Part shown: positions 17,062 through 25,517 of the stretch, piece after piece | Numbering within the stretch: position 1 is the first letter of the stretch | How the letters are laid out: each line of letters starts with the position of its first letter | Origin: CAZPWQ01 sp964590495 | Lineage (GTDB): Bacteria > Bacteroidota > Rhodothermia > Balneolales > Balneolaceae | NCBI GenBank assembly: GCA_964590495.1 | Contig: CAZPWQ010000010.1 | Location: forward strand, 1-58,078 | DNA length: 58,078 bases | Reading direction: 5' to 3' | Notes under the pieces: model-generated | Databases searched by the model: none | What the model was told of the DNA's origin: nothing | What the model saw: only the letters and a program-made list of their open reading frames with translations | Translations under genes and position numbers: made by a program

Positions 17062-17103
17062 GTCCAACAACCCCCTTTAATTCCCCCTTTGTTAAGGGGG
17101 ACT
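17062..17103. repeat. G/C-run hairpin repeat (right, inverted copy)
   Basis: GTCCAACAACCCCCTTTAAT followed by TCCCCCTTTGTTAAGGGGGA. It is related to the 16916-16974 unit in the opposite orientation, 88 bp apart. Apart from this pair, the 308-bp sppA/MBL gap shows nothing recognisable except AT-rich sequence that could hold the MBL promoter. Confidence 0.7.
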
Positions 17104-17190
17104 ATTGATGGTAGTTTATTATGCCTAACAGTGAATGATAGAATGAAATAACATATTAGAGTTTTTCATAAAATTTAAACTATTTACCGG

Positions 17191-18045
17191 ATGAAAATCG
17201 GACCGTTTAAGGTAGAACAACTCAGTGAAGGAAAATTCGAGGTTTTTGACGATGGACACATAAATCGTCTCTCCGCGAACGTACAGGAGAAAAAAGGAAA
17301 AAACCGCAATTCTATTTTTGCTCCTTCAAACTCTGCTATTGTTGGAATAAACCCTGTACTGGTAAGCAACGGTGACGAGCATATAATTATAGATCCGGGA
17401 CTGGGATGGGGACTTGATACAGGAAGCGACTATACGGATGTTTCTAATATCAGGACAAACCTGCAGATATTTAATCTTGCCCCTGCAAATATCACACATG
17501 TTATTTTAACTCATCTGCACTACGATCATGCCGCAGGAAGTTCATATTCCGGAGAGAATTCTGCAATCCTTCCGACTTTTCCAAATGCTACATACCATCT
17601 GCATGAAAAAGAGTGGAAATATGCGTTAACACAAACAGATACCGAACAAAAAGAAAAAGGAGCAGGGTATTATCTGGATGATTTCTATCGGCTGATAGCA
17701 GATCAGAAGGTTAATCTTATCAATGAGAACATGTATGAAGTTTTGTCCGGCGTTTCCATTTTGTGGACCGGCGGACATACCCCCGGACATCAGATAGTGC
17801 GTCTCGGCCGGAAAAATAATTATGCATATTACCTGGGTGATTTATTGCCATCCGAACATCATCTTAATCATTATGGATTGCACCAAATGGATGTTGATCC
17901 TGTTCAGGCTAAAAAGAAAAAAGTTCAGCTTCTCCGTCAGGCACATAAAGAACAGGCTGTTATGTTGTTTTATCATTCGAAGTATGCACAGTCAGGTAAA
18001 CTGGTCAAAAATGAAGACAAGCAGTATATGTTGTTGAGGGATTGA
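17191..18045 (+). CDS. Metallo-beta-lactamase-fold hydrolase
   Basis: 284 residues with the HxHxDH zinc motif in THLHYDHAAG (His108, His110, Asp112, His113). Further ligand candidates are HTPGHQ (His in GGHTPGH) and the Asp/His in YLGDLLPSEHH and FYHSKYA. This is the glyoxalase-II/lactonase-like hydrolase group; the substrate cannot be read from the sequence. No signal peptide, so probably cytosolic. The stop codon TGA at 18043 lies inside the first bases of dispersed repeat B, which fills the space to the convergent rho gene. Confidence 0.9.
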   Translation: MKIGPFKVEQLSEGKFEVFDDGHINRLSANVQEKKGKNRNSIFAPSNSAIVGINPVLVSNGDEHIIIDPGLGWGLDTGSDYTDVSNIRTNLQIFNLAPANITHVILTHLHYDHAAGSSYSGENSAILPTFPNATYHLHEKEWKYALTQTDTEQKEKGAGYYLDDFYRLIADQKVNLINENMYEVLSGVSILWTGGHTPGHQIVRLGRKNNYAYYLGDLLPSEHHLNHYGLHQMDVDPVQAKKKKVQLLRQAHKEQAVMLFYHSKYAQSGKLVKNEDKQYMLLRD

Positions 18046-18180
18046 GTTTTGATTTACTGAGGGAATGGAACGCAGATAACACGGATTGAGCAGATTTGCA
18101 CAGAATGAAAAGCAAGATGTGAAAAACGAGACGCTAGAAACGAGGTATCCGGCATCTGGCATCCAGTATCTGGTATCACT
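18041..18180 (+). repeat. Dispersed intergenic repeat, copy B (core plus degenerate array)
   Basis: The core (18041-18119) matches copy A closely (ATTGAGTTTTGATTTACTGA; GGAACGCAGATAACACGGAT). The tail contains GACGCTAGAAACGAG, then an array of TATCCGGCATCTGGCATCC-like words ending in CTGGTATC. It spans the entire convergent MBL/rho gap and supplies the stop codons of both genes. Confidence 0.85.
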
Positions 18181-19696
18181 TATTCATTGAGAGCAGGAAT
18201 TCTTCATTATCTTTAGTTCCCTTCATCTTATCGAGAGTGAATTCCATTGCTTCGAAAGCATTCATGCGGTTTAAATACCGGCGCAGTAATACAACCTTTT
18301 CACGTTCTGTATCGGGCACAATAAGTTCTTCACGGCGTGTTCCGCTTTTGAAGATATCTATCGCAGGAAATATCCGGCGATCCGACAGATTCCGGTCGAG
18401 TACGATCTCCATATTGCCTGTACCCTTGAATTCTTCAAAAATCAGGTCATCCATACGCGAGCCTGTCTGAACCAGCGCGGTAGCCAATATGGAGAGGCTT
18501 CCGCCATTCTCAATATTCCGTGCCGAACTAAAAAGCTGGCGCGGTGCTTTTAAAGCTTCGGAATCGACTCCGCCCGACATTGTACGACCGGATGTAGGTA
18601 CACAAATATTATAGGCGCGTGCAAGACGGGTGATTGAATCCATCAGCATCAACACATCATGGCCGCTTTCTACAAGCCGTTTGGCTTTCTCAAAAACAAT
18701 TTCTGACAGCCCGATGTGATTCTCCGGCTTCTCATCAAAGGTAGAGGCAACAACCTCGGCATTTTCCACCGATCGTTCCATCTCCGTAACTTCTTCCGGC
18801 CGCTCGTCGATAAGCAGAATAATAACTTTCGTTTCCGGATTATTCTGGTTGACGGCGTTGGCAATATTCCGGAGAATTGTTGTCTTACCTGTCTTGGGTT
18901 GTGCGACAATCAATCCGCGCTGACCTTTGCCCAGGGGAGCAAAAAGATCTACAACCCGTGTGGTGTACTCGCTGGCTCTGTGCTCGAGTTTGAAACGTTC
19001 TTCAGGATAAATGGGGAGCAGATCCTCAAAATCTTCCCGGTTATCCATATCGTGAGGAATTTTGCCATTGACCCCATCTACACGAAGCAGAGCGAAATAA
19101 CGCTCTCCGACTTTCGGCGGACGGATAATGCCAATCACACAGTCGCCCTGTTTCAGGCGAAACCGCTTGATTTGTGAAGGCGAGACATAGATATCGTCAG
19201 GACTGGCCTTATAGTTGTAGTTAACCGATCTCAGGAATCCATACCCGTCAGGCAAAATTTCAAGAGTTCCTTCCTGTATCAGGTAAGGTCCCAGATCCGG
19301 TTCAATTTCTTCCAGACGTTCATGAAGAGTCGGTGCCTCGGATTCAGGAAGAATATCGTGAACGCTTTTTTTCTTCTTCCCGCCTTTCGAACCGCTTTTA
19401 TTGCCTCTTTTCCGGTTTCTGCTGCCAGAGCGGGTATTCGTATCATACGGCTGTGTATGCTGATCGGAAGCAAGCTCAATATCCCGGTTGGAATCATCAC
19501 TTGATTTATCAGAAGCCTCAGCCTCTGCCCTGTCTCTGATCGACTGGGAAAGTCGCTTAATAAGTTCTTCTTTTCGCAGGCCGCTTACAGATTTTAATCC
19601 CTGTTCGCGTGCTACATTTTGAAGTTCCCTTACCGTCATTTCGTGCAAGGTATCAAGGTCGTCAACGGTAATAGTATCGGTTTGGTAATCCGACAT
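18176..19696 (-). CDS. rho: Transcription termination factor Rho
   Basis: 506 residues. An N-terminal SAP-like Rho_N domain (~14-55, TVRELQNVAREQGLKSVSGL) is followed by a ~70-residue charged, disordered linker rich in Ser, Asp, Lys and Arg, the cold-shock-like RNA-binding domain (~135-210, LEILPDGYGFLRS), and the hexameric ATPase with Walker A in AQPKTGKTTIL (Lys271), Walker B LMLMDSITRLARAYN and the Q-loop. The lysine-rich linker is a known feature of Rho in Bacteroidota and may change RNA affinity. Its TGA stop coincides with the end of repeat B. It is preceded by folC on the same strand, ~130 bp upstream. Confidence 0.97.
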   Translation of the reverse strand: MSDYQTDTITVDDLDTLHEMTVRELQNVAREQGLKSVSGLRKEELIKRLSQSIRDRAEAEASDKSSDDSNRDIELASDQHTQPYDTNTRSGSRNRKRGNKSGSKGGKKKKSVHDILPESEAPTLHERLEEIEPDLGPYLIQEGTLEILPDGYGFLRSVNYNYKASPDDIYVSPSQIKRFRLKQGDCVIGIIRPPKVGERYFALLRVDGVNGKIPHDMDNREDFEDLLPIYPEERFKLEHRASEYTTRVVDLFAPLGKGQRGLIVAQPKTGKTTILRNIANAVNQNNPETKVIILLIDERPEEVTEMERSVENAEVVASTFDEKPENHIGLSEIVFEKAKRLVESGHDVLMLMDSITRLARAYNICVPTSGRTMSGGVDSEALKAPRQLFSSARNIENGGSLSILATALVQTGSRMDDLIFEEFKGTGNMEIVLDRNLSDRRIFPAIDIFKSGTRREELIVPDTEREKVVLLRRYLNRMNAFEAMEFTLDKMKGTKDNEEFLLSMNK

Positions 19697-19824
19697 AACA
19701 ATAGTTCTATAATTTTATATGATTTGCGATGAATAAAATAATTCTACAAGTATTCGTATAGCAGTAAAGAGAATTGATCTACACTGTTAAACAAAATAGG
19801 GAGTAAATCAGGTAGATAAGATTT

Positions 19825-21111
19825 TCAACGGTTATTAGTAATTATGTTTAGCCAATCCCGAACCGTTGCGTAAAAGTAAAAACTTCCAGCAAAAATTACT
19901 AATTCCGATTTTAAATCCTTTAAAAGAGATTGTTTATGTTTTCTATCTGCTGGAAATGAACGCACATCCGGCAACCATTTCTTGACATTTGTCAATGTAG
20001 CTGCCCTGTCTGTGTCTAGTTCATGATAATAGATTTTTTTGAATTCCAAAAATTCTGTTAGTAATTCTTTATTAATTTTATCTTTCATCAATGAGAGAAC
20101 CAATACTGTTTCATTTACCGGTTGTATTGTACTGATGGCTTTTTTCATTGCCTTTACGGCCTCAGAATTATGTCCTCCATCAAAATACCACCGGAAATCC
20201 GGCAGCAATCGACAGAATCGACCGACGAAAGGGTATTTTATTCCCACATTTTGTATTCCCTCTTGAAACTGCTCTTTGTTAACGGAATAAGTGGCAACTA
20301 ATTGCTTTACTGTTTGCCAGGCCAAGCCAATATTTATAGCCTGTACCGGAGCTAAAAGATCCGTATTAAATATAATTTTATTCTTCTCATCTGTAATTTC
20401 GAAACGACCCGGGCCAAGATAACCGGGAGCCACCTCATCAACGGAAATTACTTTACTGTTTTGCTGCCGGGCTTTTTTTACAATTACTTTTCGGGCTTCC
20501 TGTGCCAAATTTCCAATTATGACCGGTTTACCGGGTTTAATGATGCCGGCCTTTTCTTCGGCAATTCTCTTCAATGTATGACCAAGTATATCCGTATGAT
20601 CAAGTCCTATACTGGTAATAACAGAGAGTAATGGAGTAATTACATTTGTTGCATCAAAACGTCCGCCCAGTCCCACCTCTATAAAAGCCAAATCAACATT
20701 TTCATGTTCAAACCACCAAAAAGCGATCGCCGTACTAATCTCAAAAAAAGTAAGTTGATATTTTTTTATCTGTTCGGAAAAATTGTTAAAGAAAGTGATC
20801 AGCAATTCATCCGGTATGTTTGAACTTTTTACCCGGAACCGTTCATTAAATGAGATAATATGCGGGGAAGTATACAAACCTGTTTTATAATCCGCCTGTT
20901 CATAGACAGTAGCCAGTATACAGCACGTACTCCCTTTTCCATTGGTACCACCTACATGCACCGAATTGAAGCTGTCCTGGGGATTATTTATGGAATCACA
21001 GAATTTTCTGAATCTTGAAAGATCAAATTTAGCTGCTTCAGTACCCTTCGACTGAAATTTCGGAATGCTATCTAAATAATTTGTAACTTTTTCAATTGAG
21101 TCGAACTCCAT
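19825..21111 (-). CDS. folC: Bifunctional folylpolyglutamate synthase / dihydrofolate synthase
   Basis: 428 residues, Mur-ligase superfamily. The P-loop is VGGTNGKGSTCC near residue 55, followed by TGLYTSPHI, the FEISTAIAFWWF and VGLGGRFDATNVI motifs of FolC, and HTDILGHTLKRIAEEKAGIIK with the Mg/ATP residues. The C-terminal domain has FDGGHNSEAVKAM (His/Asp in DGGHN). It adds glutamate to dihydropteroate and tetrahydrofolates in the cytosol. The neighbour on the same strand downstream is rho; upstream is a 443-bp repeat-rich gap to pyrD in divergent orientation. Confidence 0.95.
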   Translation of the reverse strand: MEFDSIEKVTNYLDSIPKFQSKGTEAAKFDLSRFRKFCDSINNPQDSFNSVHVGGTNGKGSTCCILATVYEQADYKTGLYTSPHIISFNERFRVKSSNIPDELLITFFNNFSEQIKKYQLTFFEISTAIAFWWFEHENVDLAFIEVGLGGRFDATNVITPLLSVITSIGLDHTDILGHTLKRIAEEKAGIIKPGKPVIIGNLAQEARKVIVKKARQQNSKVISVDEVAPGYLGPGRFEITDEKNKIIFNTDLLAPVQAINIGLAWQTVKQLVATYSVNKEQFQEGIQNVGIKYPFVGRFCRLLPDFRWYFDGGHNSEAVKAMKKAISTIQPVNETVLVLSLMKDKINKELLTEFLEFKKIYYHELDTDRAATLTNVKKWLPDVRSFPADRKHKQSLLKDLKSELVIFAGSFYFYATVRDWLNIITNNR

Positions 21112-21349
21112 ATATAATGCTTTCTCGTTCTGTCTGAGGTTGTTACCTTAATAGACTGGTTAATGTTTTTGTACAGTTACTTGTTAAGCGGATATACCCT
21201 AAAAGTGCTATCAGAACTTTTTATAATCTTTCAGTCATAATACAATTTGCATTATTTAGATAACAATTCTGCAGGTTTTTTCCCGAATTCCAAGTCCGTT
21301 GCTTTTCAGTCCCATCCTCAACTACGCCCCAAAACCGCTGGCTTCGTAG

Positions 21350-21500
21350 AGCAGGCTCCGGCCCCTTCCTCCCGCAAAACCACGGAACAAGGAAGGAGTG
21401 ACCTCAAAGGTGTAGGCCACCTTGAAGGTAGTCTACACCTTTGGTTTCAAAACCCCTCCTTGTTCCACTGTGGATTTCAGTGGAATAGGGAGGGGCTTGG
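21350..21500. repeat. Hairpin-forming repeat cluster in the folC/pyrD gap
   Basis: Inverted pairs include GGAACAAGGAAGGAG at 21384-21398 against CTCCTTGTTCC at 21456-21466, and AAAGGTGTAG at 21406 against CTACACCTTT at 21432. GACCTC/GGTGTAG words also appear at 25236 and 44650. The rest of the 443-bp divergent gap (21112-21554) is AT-rich and presumably contains the folC and pyrD promoters; I see no gene in it. Confidence 0.65.
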
Positions 21501-21554
21501 GATGGGTCGGCTGCAAGGAATGGGGAATTTTTCGAAAAAAACGTTAGTCATATC

Positions 21555-22637
21555 ATGATATACAAATCCTTAGTAAAACCATTATTATTTCAGCTTGATG
21601 CAGAACGTGCGCATGATGCAATACAAACATTTGCAGAAACAGCTTCAAGAAGCTCATTATTACAATCCCTGATCCGCTCTGTTTATAATTTTCAATCACC
21701 GAAACTGAACCAGGAAATCTGGGGGTTCAGTTTTCGAAATCCTATAGGACTTGCTGCCGGTTTTGACAAAAATGGAAAACTTCCCACCATAATGGACGCT
21801 CTGGGTTTCGGGTTTGTGGAAATTGGAAGTATTACAGCTAATCCCAATACAGGTAATCCCAAACCACGGGCCTTCCGGCTCCCGGAAGACCGGGCTATGA
21901 TCAACAGGATGGGATTAAATAACGATGGTGCTAAAACTATTGTGAAGCGACTTAAAAACATGGCTTTTGATATACCGCTTGGCATTAATATAGCTAAAAC
22001 GCATAATCCTGATATTGTTGGAGATGCTGCCATTCGGGATTACGTTTTCAGTTTTAGAGAAGCCGGCAAAATCGGCAGTTATATTACGGTTAATATCTCT
22101 TGTCCCAACACATCTGATGGCAAGACATTCGAGGAACCGGCCGCCCTTAATGAACTGCTGAGTGCACTGAAAATAAAAAATGATGCCAGAATGGTGCCTA
22201 CCCTTATTAAGTTTTCATCTGATTTGACCAGAAACCGGTTAATTTCACTGCTCGACGTATGTGAACAGCATAGAGTGCATGGTTATGTAGCTTCCAATAC
22301 ATCATCCAGCCGCGCTTCACTTATCACTTCTGAGAATGAACTCGATGAAATCGGGCAGGGCGGTTTAAGCGGTCCACCCCTTGCCTCAAAAAGCATGGAG
22401 CTTATAAAATGGATCAGCGAAGAAGTTAAAGGACAAAAACCTGTTATAGGTGTCGGCGGCATCGATTCTTTTGAAACAGCCCTTGATATGCTGCTTGCCG
22501 GTGCCGACCTGTTACAGGTTTATACCGGATTAATTTATGAAGGACCGGGTTTGGTCAAACAGATTAATAAAAAACTTGACAAGTATCTTGAAGAGAGAGA
22601 TCTGGATTCAATATATCAGCTTTCAAACGATGCGTAA
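21555..22637 (+). CDS. pyrD: Dihydroorotate dehydrogenase, class 2 (quinone-dependent)
   Basis: 360 residues. The N-terminal helical extension (MIYKSLVKPLLFQLDAERAH) and FRNPIGLAAGFDKNGK identify the membrane-associated class 2 enzyme, which oxidises dihydroorotate to orotate with FMN and passes electrons to quinone. FMN-binding elements include VEIGSITANPNTGNPKPR, NRMGLNNDG, SNTSSSRA, and GVGGIDSFETALDMLLAGAD. Odd point: the catalytic loop reads NISCPNTSDG with Cys183, where class 2 enzymes usually have Ser (NxSSPN) and class 1 enzymes Cys. It is convergent with the TPR lipoprotein gene, with a repeat between. Confidence 0.95.
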   Translation: MIYKSLVKPLLFQLDAERAHDAIQTFAETASRSSLLQSLIRSVYNFQSPKLNQEIWGFSFRNPIGLAAGFDKNGKLPTIMDALGFGFVEIGSITANPNTGNPKPRAFRLPEDRAMINRMGLNNDGAKTIVKRLKNMAFDIPLGINIAKTHNPDIVGDAAIRDYVFSFREAGKIGSYITVNISCPNTSDGKTFEEPAALNELLSALKIKNDARMVPTLIKFSSDLTRNRLISLLDVCEQHRVHGYVASNTSSSRASLITSENELDEIGQGGLSGPPLASKSMELIKWISEEVKGQKPVIGVGGIDSFETALDMLLAGADLLQVYTGLIYEGPGLVKQINKKLDKYLEERDLDSIYQLSNDA

Positions 22638-22667
22638 TTTTTTAAAAATTATAAGCCACGAATATTT

Positions 22668-22793
22668 TAGCCGCGGATTTGTACGGATTTGAAGGATTTA
22701 TTCTTTTTCTATCTAAAGCGAAATACCTGAATCCCTCCTATACCTTAGTATGCTATTCCTCATCCGTTTTATCCGCGAAAATCCGCGGCTTAT
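22668..22793. repeat. 'GCCGCGGATTT' inverted-repeat element between convergent genes
   Basis: TTAGCCGCGGATTTGTACGG at 22668 and TCCGCGAAAATCCGCGGCTT at 22772 are inverted relatives. It fills the gap between pyrD and the TPR gene; the latter's TAA stop (22792-22790) is inside the right arm. The sequence resembles widespread intergenic 'CGCGGAT' repeats of Bacteroidota. Confidence 0.75.
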
Positions 22794-24997
22794 TTATTCT
22801 GTTCTTTCAACGTTTTGAGAAGCAGCGATACTCGCTGAGAATGGGGACTGTCACTGAATAAAGAAATATGTTCCTGCAACATAATTCGGACGCTGTCCCA
22901 ATATGCACTGGAATTATTTTCTGTGGAAGAAACATTCCTGCTTGTATCGGAAACTGCAGAATCCGGTGCAGCTTTTCGGCTTCTTGCCTGACTTATATAT
23001 TCTTCTATCGCCTGATAATGTATATGTGGAGCCAATTCATTGCTCCGGTTAGCCAATGCTAAAGAACGCAGTTCAGGAGCACTGTTTTCATATTTACTCA
23101 GAATTTGCCGGTATTCTGCTTTAATCTTTTCAGTACTGTCAGTTTTATTCTCATCGGTAATCTCCAATCTGTCTCTCACGCGTTCTGCAAAATTAGACTC
23201 AGGATATTTATATAGAATTCTCTCGCCCCATATTTGAAGGCTGTCACTGTTTTCCTGTACATTATAAAGCTCAAATAACGAGTACATAGCCATGGGAACC
23301 AACGTGTCTTCACTGTCGCTCTGGTTAATCACCTGCAGATAATAGTAACGAGCACTGTCCGGACGCTCCAAATTAATAAAAAACAGATTTCCCAATTCAT
23401 ATTTAGCACTTATAATTTCCTGCTTTAATTTTTCTCTTGCATTATCATCGGCGGGAATGTTGCTAACATCCAAAAGAACCTCATCTGTACCGGTATTATT
23501 ATTTCCCTGTTCCGAAGATATCTCTTCTTTATTAAATGCAATCGTGTTTTCAATAGCTTCAACACGTCTCCAATTATCCACAAGGGGACGATTACCCCAT
23601 ACAAGCTGAAACTCACTGTGAGCCTCCCGGACCATGTTGCTGTTTTTATAGTTAAGAAAACCATGGAGTGAAGAACTCGAGGCAATTCGATCTTCTTCGG
23701 TCTGTTCCATATTTTGGATGCTTTCACTGGTCCGTTGCTTCTGTTTTTCCCCGAGTTTCTGTTTTTTTAGCACCTGCAGAACAGAATCCAACTTCTCAGG
23801 TGGAAGAGAACCCAGCCACAACAGGCTGTCGGCTCTCTGAATATGTGATTTCAGGGAATTATAAGCCCGATAGTTTTTTGCAAGAGTTTCTACCTGTTCA
23901 TTGTCTGAAATGTTATTTTTGTCACTAATCAGAGAAGAAGCTGAATCGAAATATGCTTCGGCAAGTTCATATTGTCCATAAGACTCACTGTAAATTTTGC
24001 CCAGGCGGTAATAAACGGATGAGCGGTACGAATTATCAGCCTGATCCAGATTACGCATCGAAAGCAGATTGAGATATAACTCCTCTGCTGTTTCTATATC
24101 ACCGCTCATTTCATACGTTTGGGCCGTTTGGAATAAGATTTCACTACGCCGGTCATAATATTTATCGTCCTTACTTATTTTACTTAAAAGGCTGAGTGCA
24201 AAATTATAATTACCATCCAGCCTTGCCACCTGTGCCTGTTTTACAGCTGCCCAATAGTTATATTCAAAACCGGTGAAATTTTCTGCGACCTGTGAATATG
24301 CATAATAAGCTTCCCCGTATCTTTCTGCTTTTTCCAGCACTTGTCCGAACAAAAAATAACTGCGACCGCGAAGATCCTGATTCTCAATTTCAAATATAGC
24401 TGAGCCTAACAGATCCACAGACTGTTCCCAATTACCCAAAAATGCATGATGTTCGGCTTCTATAACCTGTACTTCAGCCAGTGCTGAGGGCGTCCAATTG
24501 TTGGAAGCATTCCCGCGTTCACTGCGAAGATAGCTTATTCCCTCTTCATAATCAGTAAGGTCGAGGAGAGTGATACCTTTCCAGGCTATTGCACGGTGTT
24601 TCATATTGTCACTTTCAGTGACCTGGTAAAGTTCTTCGAATTTTTCGAGTGCGGGATGAAATTCCATGCGATGATAATAAGCCTTGCCTATGAGTAGCAA
24701 AGCGTCATCCGTCCATTTCGATTCCGAAAATTTTCGCAGGACACGGGCTCCTTTGCTGATAGCTACCTGGAAATCTTCATCTCCCGCCATAACAGGCGGC
24801 GGATGGACTCTTACCGGCGACTCGGGATCAAGTTCCACAGGTTGCTTTTCAACTTGTTCTATTCCACTCCTGTAATATTCTTTAGCATTATGAAAGGTAT
24901 TATAATAAGCTCTGAAATTAGTCCATGAGCTTTTCAGTGAACCGCTGCAGCCGATCAGCAATAGTGAACATAATATGAGTATGAAGCGGTTTAGCAA
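22790..24997 (-). CDS. Tetratricopeptide-repeat outer-membrane lipoprotein (PorW/SprE-like)
   Basis: 735 residues with a lipoprotein signal (FILILCSLLLIGCSGS, lipobox L-I-G-C). The mature N-terminus (SWTNFRAYYNTFHNAKEYY) resembles the start of SprE/PorW gliding and type IX secretion lipoproteins, and most of the remainder is TPR helices, e.g. DDALLLIGKAYYHRMEFHPA, GRSYFLFGQVLEKAERYGEA, SSVYYRLGKIYSESYGQYEL and a later block around AKYELGNLFFINLERPDSAR. TPR arrays scaffold protein-protein contacts, here presumably in the periplasm. The PorW assignment rests on layout and N-terminal resemblance only; no other type IX secretion genes are in the window. Preceded by a 520-bp gap containing the 158-bp palindromic element. 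Confidence 0.75.
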   Translation of the reverse strand: MLNRFILILCSLLLIGCSGSLKSSWTNFRAYYNTFHNAKEYYRSGIEQVEKQPVELDPESPVRVHPPPVMAGDEDFQVAISKGARVLRKFSESKWTDDALLLIGKAYYHRMEFHPALEKFEELYQVTESDNMKHRAIAWKGITLLDLTDYEEGISYLRSERGNASNNWTPSALAEVQVIEAEHHAFLGNWEQSVDLLGSAIFEIENQDLRGRSYFLFGQVLEKAERYGEAYYAYSQVAENFTGFEYNYWAAVKQAQVARLDGNYNFALSLLSKISKDDKYYDRRSEILFQTAQTYEMSGDIETAEELYLNLLSMRNLDQADNSYRSSVYYRLGKIYSESYGQYELAEAYFDSASSLISDKNNISDNEQVETLAKNYRAYNSLKSHIQRADSLLWLGSLPPEKLDSVLQVLKKQKLGEKQKQRTSESIQNMEQTEEDRIASSSSLHGFLNYKNSNMVREAHSEFQLVWGNRPLVDNWRRVEAIENTIAFNKEEISSEQGNNNTGTDEVLLDVSNIPADDNAREKLKQEIISAKYELGNLFFINLERPDSARYYYLQVINQSDSEDTLVPMAMYSLFELYNVQENSDSLQIWGERILYKYPESNFAERVRDRLEITDENKTDSTEKIKAEYRQILSKYENSAPELRSLALANRSNELAPHIHYQAIEEYISQARSRKAAPDSAVSDTSRNVSSTENNSSAYWDSVRIMLQEHISLFSDSPHSQRVSLLLKTLKEQNK

Positions 24998-25164
24998 AAC
25001 GGTTTTACTTCAACATTATTGATATGTTTAACTTAAAATAGAGAATTTTTAACTGTTATCAGAAACGGATCAGTCCCTGTTTGATTACCATAAAAATCAC
25101 CCTTACAGCTGTACTTTCATGAATTTTGCATTGGATTGAGACCTATAAGGCAACCACCCCTTAA

Positions 25165-25322
25165 TGAGGCTGTCTAAAAAGTAATATCCCTATAAATTTC
25201 AGTTAATTTTTTAAGATTTAATTTTGTTTCGAGGAGACCTCCAAGGTTTCTGAAACCTTGGAGGTCTACACCTAAAAAATTTAAGTTTTCGAAAAGCAAA
25301 AAAGACTTTTTAGACAGCCTCA
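25165..25322. mobile_element. 158-bp nested-palindrome element (MITE-like)
   Basis: Outer arms TGAGGCTGTCTAAAAAGT (25165-25182) and its exact reverse complement (25305-25322) enclose a second, 15-bp-arm palindrome, GACCTCCAAGGTTTC (25236-25250) with its complement at 25252-25266. GAGGCTGTCT-type ends are typical of several IS families, so this may be an IS-derived miniature element. No coding sequence and no clear target duplication are seen. The rest of the 520-bp gap (24998-25517) holds a G/C-run repeat at about 25421-25463 and the pyk terminator hairpin. Confidence 0.65.
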
Positions 25323-25469
25323 AATATCTATCAGAAATGTTTTGAACTGCTCGTTCTTCATTCAGATGCTGGTTTTTAGAATCATATATCTAAAAAATCC
25401 AATGGCAACAGAAATACTCCCTTCCTTATGAAGGAGGGGCCGGGGGTGGTTGGATTCCCCGGCGAACGA

Positions 25470-25516
25470 GAAAACGCTGTCAGGAGCGGAAATTCGCCGC
25501 ACGCTGACAGGTTTTC
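25470..25516 (-). terminator. Hairpin after pyk
   Basis: On the minus strand GAAAACCTGTCAG pairs with CTGACAGCGTTTTC (one bulge), with a smaller GCGGCGAATTTCCGC structure in the loop. It starts one base after the pyk stop. The U-tract is weak, so it could be a terminator or an mRNA-stabilising 3' stem. Confidence 0.55.
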
Positions 25517-25517
25517 T

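Noticed and set aside
21247..21558. A 103-residue plus-strand gene
   Set aside because: The frame consists of repeat DNA with inverted repeats; composition is skewed and no protein family is suggested.
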